From DAOPJM01 sp035399665 (GTDB lineage: Bacteria; Bacillota; Clostridia; Christensenellales; CAG-138), in the NCBI GenBank assembly GCA_035399665.1, contig DAOPJM010000002.1, forward strand, positions 1 through 64,000: DNA of 64,000 nt, read 5' to 3'. The notes under the pieces are model-generated. The model was not told the origin of the DNA and did not search any database. It saw only the letters and a list, made by a program, of their open reading frames with translations. Shown one piece after another: positions 36,867 through 44,976 of this stretch. The position numbers and the translations under genes are program-made. The stretch's first letter is position 1, and the number at the start of each line of letters is the position of its first letter.

Positions 36867-37774
36867 ACACGGATAGGTACGTCGTAGCGCTTGGGATGTT
36901 TGACGGAGTGCATTTGGGTCATTGCGCCCTTATTTCGTCAGCCGTCTTTCATGCGCGTGAGCAGGGCAGAAAGTCCGTTGTGTTCACCTTTGAAAACCAT
37001 CCCATGGAGCTGTTTAAGGGCAGATTTGAGTATCTCAACACGAACGAACAGCGCGTGGAGAGGATTAAAGCACTCGAATGCGACGTCATTGACATGGTTC
37101 CCTTTACTAAAAGCATGGCGGAGACAGAGCCAGAGGACTTCATCAAAGGCTTGCTTGCGCGCTATGACAACAGGGTCGATGACATTTTTGTGGGATTCAA
37201 TTACAGCTTCGGTCAAGGAGGGCGCGGAACTCCCGAGCTTTTGCGCGAATTGGGCAAAGAGCTGGGCTTTGGCGTCACCGTGATTGACCCCATCATGTAC
37301 AAAGACGAACCTATTTCAAGCTCAAGGATAAGAGCCGCTATAAAGGCGGGGGATATGCAGGAAGCAAAGCGTATGCTTTGGACTCCGTACACGCTCTGCG
37401 GCAAGGTGATAGCCAACCGCGGAATAGGCAGAAGGATAGGCTACCCAACCGCGAACATCGACTGCGAAAAGCAGGTAATGCCGCAGGACGGGGTCTATGC
37501 GACGGCCGCTCTGATTGACGGACAAAGGTACTGCGCAGTGACAAACGTGGGACGAAATCCAACATTTGACGGGACGAATCGAAGCGTTGAAACGCATATT
37601 ATAGGCTTTCATCGGGATTTATACGAGAGAGAGTTAAGGGTTGAGATGCTTGAAAAGCTGCGTGACGACATCAAGTTTGAGAGTGTGAATGAACTGAAAA
37701 CTCAGATAGGCGCGGATATCGAGCAGACGAAAAAAATATTTGAAAACGGGCAAAAAAAGGTTTACAACCGCTGA
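36863..37774 (+). CDS. ribF: Riboflavin kinase / FAD synthetase
   Basis: Bifunctional enzyme of 303 residues that makes FMN and then FAD. The N-terminal adenylyltransferase domain has GMFDGVHLGH and SSSRIR (about 153-158). The kinase domain has GRRIGYPTANI and the glycine-rich NVGRNPTF. The TTG at 36863 overlaps the truB stop and follows CTTGAGGTGC. Last gene of the nusA-infB run. Confidence 0.95.
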   Translation: MNTDRYVVALGMFDGVHLGHCALISSAVFHAREQGRKSVVFTFENHPMELFKGRFEYLNTNEQRVERIKALECDVIDMVPFTKSMAETEPEDFIKGLLARYDNRVDDIFVGFNYSFGQGGRGTPELLRELGKELGFGVTVIDPIMYKDEPISSSRIRAAIKAGDMQEAKRMLWTPYTLCGKVIANRGIGRRIGYPTANIDCEKQVMPQDGVYATAALIDGQRYCAVTNVGRNPTFDGTNRSVETHIIGFHRDLYERELRVEMLEKLRDDIKFESVNELKTQIGADIEQTKKIFENGQKKVYNR

Positions 37775-37789
37775 AAAACGTGGTATGCT
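37761..37789 (+). promoter_or_regulatory. Promoter of rpsO
   Basis: TTTACA (37761-37766), 17-base spacer, TATGCT (37784-37789). The -35 box overlaps the end of ribF. A leader of about 80 bases with a possible fold (AACTG 37801-37805 with CAGTT 37840-37844; AGCG with CGCT inside) follows before rpsO. Confidence 0.6.
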
Positions 37790-37875
37790 GACTGTTGTTA
37801 AACTGCTTGCTTAGTGAAGCGAATCTCCAACGCTATGCTCAGTTTGCAGGGATATGAATAAAAAGGAGTAAGAAA

Positions 37876-38130
37876 ATGACAAAGCAAGAAATCATCGCCA
37901 TGCACGCACTGCATGAGGGCGACACCGGTTCCCCCGAGGTACAGATAGCACTCCTCACCGAGCGCATCAATCACCTTAACGAGCATCTCAAGGTCAACAA
38001 GAAGGATCACCATTCAAGGCGTGGTTTGCTGAAGATGGTTGGTCAGCGGCGCGGACTTCTCAATTACCTGAAGGAGAAAGACATCGAACGTTACAGAGCG
38101 ATAGTCGCAAGCTTGAATCTGAGGAAATAA
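37876..38130 (+). CDS. rpsO: 30S ribosomal protein S15
   Basis: Primary 16S rRNA-binding protein of 84 residues. The family core is intact, including GSPEVQIALLTERI near 17-30, then HHSRRGLLKMV and RRGLLNYL. AAAAGGAG precedes the start. It has its own promoter and terminator. Confidence 0.98.
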   Translation: MTKQEIIAMHALHEGDTGSPEVQIALLTERINHLNEHLKVNKKDHHSRRGLLKMVGQRRGLLNYLKEKDIERYRAIVASLNLRK

Positions 38131-38137
38131 AGCAAGG

Positions 38138-38165
38138 GGCGGGGATTAAAACCCGCCTCAATTTT
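38138..38165 (+). terminator. Terminator of rpsO
   Basis: GGCGGG (38138-38143) pairs with CCCGCC (38152-38157) and is followed by TCAATTTTT. It separates rpsO from pnp. Confidence 0.8.
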
Positions 38166-38230
38166 TGTTGCTTGTTTTTCGGATGAATAATAGTGGCAAT
38201 AATAAATGAAGATAAAGAGGAAAAAAGAAA

Positions 38231-40342
38231 ATGACACCAAAGACTTATGAAACAGTGATCGGCGGTCGCAAGACAACGATCGAAGCAGGCAAGTATGCCG
38301 AGCAAGCGGGCGGTTCCTGCCTGCTGCGCTGCGGTGGTACGGCCGTTCTGGTCTGCGCAACCGTGGCGAAGGCGCCGCGTGACGGCGTGGACTTTCTGCC
38401 GCTCAGCGTTGAGTTCGAAGAGAAGATGTACTCTGTGGGCAAGATTCCCGGCGGGTTCATAAAGCGCGAGGGACGTCCTTCAGAGAAGGCAATCCTAACC
38501 TGCAGGCTTATCGACAGGCCGCTTCGTCCTCTGTTCCCCAAGGGATTCTACAATGACATTCAGGTCATAGCAACCGTACTGTCCGTGGATCAGGACTGTT
38601 CGCCCGAAGTATTGGCAATGAATGGCGCTTCCGCCGCGTTGTCGATTTCAAACGCACCCTTCATGGGGCCTATCGGCGCGGTTGCCGTCGGCATGATCGA
38701 CGGAGAGTATATTATCAACCCCGACACCGAGCAGCGCGAAAAGAGCGTTCTGAGCCTGACTGTGGCCGGCACTAAGGACGCCGTGATGATGGTTGAGGCG
38801 GGCGCACAGGAGATAAGCGAGAGCGAGATGCTCGAAGCTATCATGTTCGCGCACGAGGAGATCAAGAAGATCGTTGCGTTCATCTCCGAGGTTCAGGCTG
38901 ACTGCGGCAAGGAAAAGATTGAGGTTGTAATTCATCAGCCCAATGCGGAGCTTGCTGCAAAGGTTCGCGAGTTCGCCTATGATAAGGTTGTTTGGCAGAT
39001 GGACACCTTCGACCGTCAGGAACGCGAGGCGCGTACCGAGCAGGTCAAGGCGGAGACCCGTGCCGCGTTTGCCGAGGAATACCCCGATGACGCAAAGGAC
39101 GTTGACGCCATCCTGTATAACATGACTAAGGAAGTCATGCGTGACAAGATAATCAACAAGAAGATCCGTCCGGATGGCAGAGCACAGGACGAGATTCGCC
39201 CCATTTGGTGTGAAGTTGGACTGCTTGAGCGTCCGCACGGCAGCGCAGTGTTCACAAGGGGTCAGACTCAGGTTATGACTATCGCCACCCTCGGCACCAT
39301 TTCCGAGGCTCAGATACTTGACGGCATCGCTTTGGATGACAGCAAGCGTTACATGCATCAGTACAATATGCCCCCATACAGCACCGGCGAGACCCGCCCC
39401 GTGAGGAGCCCGGGTCGCCGTGAGATCGGTCACGGGGCGTTGGCAGAGCGCGCATTGGAGCCGGTTCTTCCCAGTGAGGAGGAGTTCCCCTATTGTATGC
39501 GTCTTGTTTCCGAGGTTATCAGCTCCAATGGTTCCACCTCTCAGGCTTCCATCTGCGCGAGCACACTTGCGCTCATGGACGCGGGCGTACCCATCAAGAA
39601 GCCTGTCGCGGGCGTCGCAATGGGTCTCATCAAGGACGTTGAGAGCGGAAACCTTGCGATACTGACCGATATTCAAGGGCTTGAGGACTTCTTGGGCGAT
39701 ATGGATTTCAAGGTCGCAGGCACCAAGGACGGCATCACAGCCATTCAGATGGACATAAAGATTAAGGGTATTGACCGCGAGATTCTTACCCGCGCATTGG
39801 AGCAGGCAAGGAAGGGCAGACTGTTCATCCTTGACAAGATGGCCGAGACCATTTCCGAGCCGAGAGCAGAGCTGTCACGCTACGCGCCGCGCATCATCAC
39901 CTTCTCAATTCATCCTGACAAGATTCGTGAGGTCATTGGTTCGGGCGGCAAGGTCATCAACAAGATTATTGCCGACACCGGCGTCAAGATTGACATCGAG
40001 GACGACGGAACAGTCTATATCGCTTCTCCCGACGCGCAGGCAGCGGCGGAAGCGAAGCGCATAATCGACGGTATCGTCAAGGATATTGAAGTCGGTGATG
40101 TGTACTACGGAACTGTTGTGGGCATCAAGGACTTTGGCGCGTTTGTCAACCTGACGCCGGGCAAGGATGGTCTGCTGCACATCTCCAGGATTGCAAGAGA
40201 GCGCATTGCCAAGGTCGAGGACGTCCTGCACATGGGCGACAAGGTCATGGTAAGGGTCATAGAGATTGACTCCAAGACGGGCAAGATAAGCCTCACAAGG
40301 AAGGATTTGCTTCCCGATGACGGCCCCAAGTCCGATAGGTAA
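38231..40342 (+). CDS. pnp: Polyribonucleotide nucleotidyltransferase
   Basis: 3'-5' phosphorolytic exoribonuclease of 703 residues. Two RNase PH domains flank a helical linker. The first has IPGGFIKREGRPSE; the second has YNMPPYSTGE and the catalytic segment IQGLEDFLGDMDFKVAGT. A KH domain (IGSGGKVINKI near 570-580) and an S1 domain (GVVVGIKDFGAFV-like, about 625-695) follow. Normal length. GAGGAAAAAAG precedes the start. Confidence 0.97.
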   Translation: MTPKTYETVIGGRKTTIEAGKYAEQAGGSCLLRCGGTAVLVCATVAKAPRDGVDFLPLSVEFEEKMYSVGKIPGGFIKREGRPSEKAILTCRLIDRPLRPLFPKGFYNDIQVIATVLSVDQDCSPEVLAMNGASAALSISNAPFMGPIGAVAVGMIDGEYIINPDTEQREKSVLSLTVAGTKDAVMMVEAGAQEISESEMLEAIMFAHEEIKKIVAFISEVQADCGKEKIEVVIHQPNAELAAKVREFAYDKVVWQMDTFDRQEREARTEQVKAETRAAFAEEYPDDAKDVDAILYNMTKEVMRDKIINKKIRPDGRAQDEIRPIWCEVGLLERPHGSAVFTRGQTQVMTIATLGTISEAQILDGIALDDSKRYMHQYNMPPYSTGETRPVRSPGRREIGHGALAERALEPVLPSEEEFPYCMRLVSEVISSNGSTSQASICASTLALMDAGVPIKKPVAGVAMGLIKDVESGNLAILTDIQGLEDFLGDMDFKVAGTKDGITAIQMDIKIKGIDREILTRALEQARKGRLFILDKMAETISEPRAELSRYAPRIITFSIHPDKIREVIGSGGKVINKIIADTGVKIDIEDDGTVYIASPDAQAAAEAKRIIDGIVKDIEVGDVYYGTVVGIKDFGAFVNLTPGKDGLLHISRIARERIAKVEDVLHMGDKVMVRVIEIDSKTGKISLTRKDLLPDDGPKSDR

Positions 40343-40360
40343 TAATCAGGTCATAGCTTT

Positions 40361-40395
40361 GGGGCGTAACGGCTTATCAGCGTTGCGCCCCTTTT
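40361..40395 (+). terminator. Terminator of pnp
   Basis: GGGGCGTAACG (40361-40371) pairs with CGTTGCGCCCC (40381-40391), followed by TTTT. Eleven pairs with one or two wobbles. Confidence 0.88.
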
Positions 40396-40460
40396 AGACT
40401 TTTGGATTATTTAGAGAATTCGGTGTAAAACTAAGCTATCACAATATCTAAGGAGTAAAA

Positions 40461-41747
40461 ATGATTAAGATCAAGACCCTGTCGAACGGACTTAGGGTAG
40501 TCACGGAACAGATGGAAGGCGTCAGGTCGGTTTCAGTGGGCGTTTGGGTGAACGCGGGTTCAGTGTTTGAGGACGAGAACAATTCGGGCATCTCTCATTT
40601 CATCGAGCATATGTTGTTCAAGGGTACCGAAAGACGCAGCGCAACCGATATCGCGGTAGAGATGGACAGCATAGGGGGCAACCTCAACGCCTTTACCGCA
40701 AAGGAATGCACCTGCTTCTATGCCAAGGTCATGGACAGGCATATAGGGCAGGCGGTGGACATCTTGGCCGATTTATTGCTTGAAAGCAAATTTGAGGAGG
40801 AAGCCACTGAGCGCGAAAAGGGCGTTGTCTGCGAGGAGATTTACATGACCTTCGACAACCCCGAGGACTTGGTCTTTGAAATGGGTTCAGCCCTGTTCTT
40901 TGAGAACTCAAGCCTGATGCGTCCGATATTGGGGACGGAGGAAACCATAAGGTCATTCGACAAGGCCAAAATGCGTGAATATATGGCAACGCACTATACC
41001 GCCGAAAACATGGTGGTATGCTGCACGGGCAGCTTTGATGAGCAAGAGTTTGAAAGACTTATTGATGAGAGCTTCGGCAAGGTCGCTTCGGGGTCGAGAA
41101 AAGCGGCGGCAGAGCATAAGCCCGAACGCGGAATGCGCGTGGGCTTTGCCGAGAAGGACAACGAGCAGGTGCATATCTGCATGACATTTCCGGGGTATCC
41201 CTTGGGCAGCCGAGAGTACTATGCGCTCGCGGTGTTGTCGAACGTGATAGGCGGAAGCATGAGCAGCCGTATGTTTCAAAGAATAAGGGAGCAGATGGGA
41301 CTTGCATACTCGGTGTACACCTACCCAATGGCATATAGGGGTATAGGCTGTATGTGCGCCTATGCGGGTTCGGGCGACAAGCAGGCTGTCAAGGTCTTAA
41401 AGCTCATGATAGAGGAGCTTGAAAAGGTTATAGATAACGGGATAAGCGAGGAAGAGCTGCACAGGTGTAAGGAGCAGCTCAAGGGCAGCTATGTCTTGGG
41501 ATTCGAGTCCACGTCCAGCCATATGAACGCCATCGGAAAATGTTTACTTTTACAAGACAAAGAATATTCATTTGAGGCTACCCTTTCCGCTATCGATTGT
41601 GTTACAATGGAGCAAACAGAAGCGGTGGCTCATGAGGTTCTCAATCCCGACAGACTTTCGTTCTCAGCGGTCGGAAGGGTAGGCGCGATTGAGGGCGATA
41701 TGCGCGCCGCGATGGAGGCTTTTTGGGAGAAGCATGGACAAGCTTGA
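40461..41747 (+). CDS. M16-family zinc metallopeptidase
   Basis: Peptidase of 428 residues of the mitochondrial-processing-peptidase/YmxG type. The inverted zinc motif HFIEH near residues 49-53 is intact, as is the second glutamate in EREKGVVCEEI. The C-terminal M16 half has RIREQMGLAYSVYTY, the conserved R/Y region. AAGGAGT precedes the start. It follows pnp, as ymxG often does. It overlaps the dUTPase-like gene by 14 bases. Substrate unknown. Confidence 0.93.
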   Translation: MIKIKTLSNGLRVVTEQMEGVRSVSVGVWVNAGSVFEDENNSGISHFIEHMLFKGTERRSATDIAVEMDSIGGNLNAFTAKECTCFYAKVMDRHIGQAVDILADLLLESKFEEEATEREKGVVCEEIYMTFDNPEDLVFEMGSALFFENSSLMRPILGTEETIRSFDKAKMREYMATHYTAENMVVCCTGSFDEQEFERLIDESFGKVASGSRKAAAEHKPERGMRVGFAEKDNEQVHICMTFPGYPLGSREYYALAVLSNVIGGSMSSRMFQRIREQMGLAYSVYTYPMAYRGIGCMCAYAGSGDKQAVKVLKLMIEELEKVIDNGISEEELHRCKEQLKGSYVLGFESTSSHMNAIGKCLLLQDKEYSFEATLSAIDCVTMEQTEAVAHEVLNPDRLSFSAVGRVGAIEGDMRAAMEAFWEKHGQA

Positions 41748-42114
41748 GACAATATTTTCAATGCAGCAGGCATTGGATGAGGACATCAGCACAAGAAGAC
41801 AGCTAAGATTCGATTACGAGACATGGATGCAGAAGGATATATTGGCAGCCATTGACGAGTTGACCGAGCTATTAAACGAGCTTAACTACAAGTGGTGGAA
41901 AAACCCTCGTCCGTTGGACAGGGACGCCATCAACGGTGAGCTTGTAGATGTTTTGCACTTCTTTATATCCATGTGCATAAGAAGCGGCATGGACGCTGAT
42001 ATGCTGTTCAGGCTGTATCTTGCGAAGAACCAAGAGAATTTCGACCGTCAAAACGGAGTATCGCAGAAGAAGGGTTACGAGGTTCGACAGGATGGCGAAG
42101 GCAAAGCGGACTAA
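41734..42114 (+). CDS. Dimeric dUTPase-like protein
   Basis: All-helical protein of 126 residues of the dimeric dUTPase/MazG fold. The acidic metal motif appears as AAIDELTELLNEL near 34-46 and ELVDVLHFF near 68-76; KWWKN is also typical. It should hydrolyse dUTP or a related nucleotide to the monophosphate. The start at 41734 follows TTTTGGGAG, inside the end of the M16 gene. It overlaps the next gene by 23 bases. Confidence 0.85.
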   Translation: MDKLETIFSMQQALDEDISTRRQLRFDYETWMQKDILAAIDELTELLNELNYKWWKNPRPLDRDAINGELVDVLHFFISMCIRSGMDADMLFRLYLAKNQENFDRQNGVSQKKGYEVRQDGEGKAD

Positions 42115-43330
42115 GGAACAAGCCATAAGAAGACGTCGCGGCGTGTTTATCGCGTTCGTGATTGTTTTGATTGTCGCAACAATGGGTATAGTCTATTTGA
42201 TACTGAATCCATCGAGCGGCAAGCTCAAGGCGGACAGTATAGTTAGCAACTTCGAGGCAAGCGCAGTCGTAATCCGCCAAGAGGCCGTGGTGTCGCAGTC
42301 GGACATATATCAGCTGCGATTTGCAGTGGGCGAGGGCGACTATGTCAATGTAGGTCAGGAGATTGCGACAATCTACTCAAGGGGCTATGAAACGCAGTTC
42401 TCGGCATGGGTGGATGACGAGCAGTCGGCATATTCACAACAGCTTGTTTTACTGCAAAGCCAGTCTGGAACGGAGGAGCTGCCCGCGGCCCTCATAGACC
42501 TAAACAATCAGATCGACTATGTTCTTGACGCTATGATAGACGCGGACGGAGTAACCTTGCGCAGCCTTGAGCAAAGGCTTTCGGGACTGCTTGTGTCGCG
42601 CAGGGAGTATCTCTTAACGGCCGTCACAGCCGATACAGTATTGACCGAAACACTGTCGAGACTTTCAACGAAGTACGCGCAGATAGGCGCAACAGTTTTA
42701 TACAACCAAACACAGGCGGGCTATATCAGCTTTTTCATAGACAGCTATGAGGAATCCCTAAAGCTGGATCAGCTTACCGCGACGCTCATTTCCAAGGTTA
42801 TAAACGCCTCATCAGCACCGAGCTTCGGAAGCGACTATCTTTATCGGATAGTGTTTTCCGACACATGGTATTTGGCGTTTACGGAAAGCTCAGATTCACC
42901 TAACAGACTTTCGGTTGGAAAGTACTACGACGTCAACATCAAGGGCGAGGAAAAGACCTACAATGTTCAGTGCATAAGCGAGAAGGTAAACGCCGACAGC
43001 GTCATTTATGTACTTGAGGTGCCATCCGATGTTTACGAAGTGCTTTCAATTCGAAAACTCAGCATAGAGGTGAGGGCGGGGGCGACGGGCGTCAGCTGCA
43101 ATTTGGACGCCATTATGTATATCGACGGCGTACCAACTGTGTACATAAAGTCAGGCAACGCCTACGTTCCGATTGCGGTAAACATACTTGCGGCAGACGA
43201 GACAAAAGCCATAATCGAGGCACAAAACGAGGCTATCGTGCTGACGGAGCATTTGCGATATGAGTATCATAAGAGCAGTACGGAAGATACCGCGACTGAC
43301 AGCGGCTCAAGTGGAAGCGAGGGAGGCTAA
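42092..43330 (+). CDS. HlyD-like membrane-anchored protein
   Basis: Protein of 412 residues. A basic N-terminus is followed by one membrane helix (about 17-38), and the rest should lie outside the cell. It has a split barrel-sandwich/lipoyl-like part with RFAVGEGDYVNVGQEIATIY and a second barrel piece near SGNAYVPIAV, so it resembles periplasmic adaptor (HlyD) proteins. It also has a serine/glycine-rich end. It lies in a division gene group, but no transporter partner is nearby. Start at 42092 follows GAGGTTCGACAGG. Confidence 0.78.
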   Translation: MAKAKRTKEQAIRRRRGVFIAFVIVLIVATMGIVYLILNPSSGKLKADSIVSNFEASAVVIRQEAVVSQSDIYQLRFAVGEGDYVNVGQEIATIYSRGYETQFSAWVDDEQSAYSQQLVLLQSQSGTEELPAALIDLNNQIDYVLDAMIDADGVTLRSLEQRLSGLLVSRREYLLTAVTADTVLTETLSRLSTKYAQIGATVLYNQTQAGYISFFIDSYEESLKLDQLTATLISKVINASSAPSFGSDYLYRIVFSDTWYLAFTESSDSPNRLSVGKYYDVNIKGEEKTYNVQCISEKVNADSVIYVLEVPSDVYEVLSIRKLSIEVRAGATGVSCNLDAIMYIDGVPTVYIKSGNAYVPIAVNILAADETKAIIEAQNEAIVLTEHLRYEYHKSSTEDTATDSGSSGSEGG

Positions 43331-44019
43331 TGAACATAGGGGAGAGGGTGGCCGAGGTTAAGGCCAACATCCAAAGAGCTTGTGAGCGTTCGGGAAGAAG
43401 TGCGGATGAAGTCACTTTGATGGCCGTCACTAAGTATGTAGAGCCTGAAAGGATAGCGGAGGCGCTTGATGCAGGCATTGACTTGGTGGGAGAGAACCAT
43501 GCACAGGAGCTGACAAAAAAGTTAACTTTCTATAAACAACGGGGATGCGGAGTTCATTTCATTGGACATTTGCAGACGAATAAGATAAAATATATATGTG
43601 GCAGCGTGGATTTGATCGAGTCTGTTGACAGGCTTGACGCTCTCGTTAAGCTGAATGAATATGCACAGCGACACGATGTAAAGCAGGGCATACTTCTTCA
43701 GGTCAACATTGGAGACGAGACACAAAAGAGCGGAGTATGCGAGGATGATTTATTCGCCTTGGCGGACGCCGCTTTAAGCATGGATTCCGTCATCGTGAAG
43801 GGCTTGATGTGCGTACCGCCTGCGGTCAATGCTGAGCAGGCACGGCCGTATTTTCGACATATGAAAGAGCTTATGTCGGTGATGCGGGAACGCTTTCCGC
43901 TGATGGAGCTATCGGTGCTGTCAATGGGCATGAGCCATGATTACGAAACAGCCATAGAGGAGGGCTCGACCCTTGTTAGGGTTGGGACGTCTATTTTCGG
44001 TCCGAGACCAATGATGTAG
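43330..44019 (+). CDS. yggS: YggS-family PLP-binding protein
   Basis: PLP homeostasis protein of 229 residues. The PLP lysine is in LMAVTKYVEPERI near residue 36, and GENHAQELTKK, HFIGHLQTNKIKYI and SMGMSHDYETAIEEGSTLVRVGTSIFG are the family's main motifs. One-base overlap with the previous stop. Its place next to sepF is conserved in Firmicutes. Confidence 0.96.
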   Translation: MNIGERVAEVKANIQRACERSGRSADEVTLMAVTKYVEPERIAEALDAGIDLVGENHAQELTKKLTFYKQRGCGVHFIGHLQTNKIKYICGSVDLIESVDRLDALVKLNEYAQRHDVKQGILLQVNIGDETQKSGVCEDDLFALADAALSMDSVIVKGLMCVPPAVNAEQARPYFRHMKELMSVMRERFPLMELSVLSMGMSHDYETAIEEGSTLVRVGTSIFGPRPMM

Positions 44020-44032
44020 CGCAGGAGGGAAC

Positions 44033-44479
44033 ATGAACGCTAAGAACAGGTTTTTTGATTTGATAGGCATCGAACGCGGTGACGAGGACGATGTTGTTGA
44101 AGAAGAAGTTGTAGAGGAACGCGCACCGAGAGCGGAGCGTGAACGCCCACGCAAGCGTGACGCCTCCAACGAGGCGGAGGCCATCGAGAACGCTATCCCG
44201 AATGCTTCAGCGATGAAGATGGTGGTATACCATCCAATGAGCTATGACGATGCACAGAGCGTGATAGACAATCTCAAGTCGGGCAGACCTGTAATCGTCA
44301 ACGTTGAGGAAGTCGATCCTCAGATTGCTCAGCGCATATTTGACTTTTTGACGGGTGCGGTCTATGCTCTAAACGGTAAGGCCACAAAAGTTGCCCGCTG
44401 TATTTTCGCGTTCTCCCCAAAGAGCGTCGATGTTATCAGCAATGAGCCTGACGAGGGTTACTTCGACGGCAACGTATGA
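44033..44479 (+). CDS. sepF: Cell division protein SepF
   Basis: Protein of 148 residues that bundles FtsZ and anchors the ring to the membrane. A short N-terminal part ending in the acidic run EDDVVEEEVVEE is followed by the conserved C-terminal domain with the segment YDDAQSVIDNLKSGRPVIVNVEEV and FLTGAVYALNGK. AGGAGG precedes the start. Its stop overlaps the DivIVA-domain gene (ATGA). Confidence 0.95.
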   Translation: MNAKNRFFDLIGIERGDEDDVVEEEVVEERAPRAERERPRKRDASNEAEAIENAIPNASAMKMVVYHPMSYDDAQSVIDNLKSGRPVIVNVEEVDPQIAQRIFDFLTGAVYALNGKATKVARCIFAFSPKSVDVISNEPDEGYFDGNV

Positions 44480-44976
44480 TAGTCAGAGCCGAGGACATTT
44501 CCGATAAAGTATTCAGGCGGGCCTTCTTCGGCTATGACATGGAGCAGGTCGATTCCTTTTTGGACGAGGTCATCGATTCGATTTTGAGGATGCAGACCGA
44601 ACGAAAGGAAATGACCGAGACAATAAACAGGCTGTCGGACAGAGTGGAACAGCTAAAGGCTGAACCTCCAAGGTCGGTAGACAGCTTGCCAGAAAGCCCC
44701 ATTGTGTCGAAAAAAAGAGTTGTATACGAAGCCAGGCCAAAGGACGAAGCACCGGATACCTTTGAAGAGGCAAAAAAGGCTGAACCGCCTGCCGAGCGTG
44801 AGAGAAGGGTTGAGCCTAAGGCGGCTGTTGACACGATGAGTCCAAGTAGACCTATGCCTTCGACAGTTCATACAAACCCGGGCGACGACCTAAGCAGCAC
44901 GAACCTTGCGGGGGATATTGAGGATATTGACGATTCCGAGGATGTCGGTGAATCCGAGGACATAGGGCGAAAATGA
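44476..44976 (+). CDS. divIVA: DivIVA-domain protein
   Basis: Protein of 166 residues. The DivIVA membrane-binding N-terminus reads FRRAFFGYDMEQVDSFLDEV at about residues 13-32, followed by a coiled coil to about 65. The rest is a charged, disordered tail ending in repeated D-E-D/S pieces. It marks curved membranes and may guide division or growth. Four-base overlaps on both sides. YggT and YlmH, usual neighbours between sepF and divIVA, are absent. Confidence 0.9.
   Translation: MIVRAEDISDKVFRRAFFGYDMEQVDSFLDEVIDSILRMQTERKEMTETINRLSDRVEQLKAEPPRSVDSLPESPIVSKKRVVYEARPKDEAPDTFEEAKKAEPPAERERRVEPKAAVDTMSPSRPMPSTVHTNPGDDLSSTNLAGDIEDIDDSEDVGESEDIGRK

Noticed and set aside
38648..39676. 342-codon open frame on the minus strand
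   Set aside because: It is antisense to pnp and has no ribosome site or known motif.
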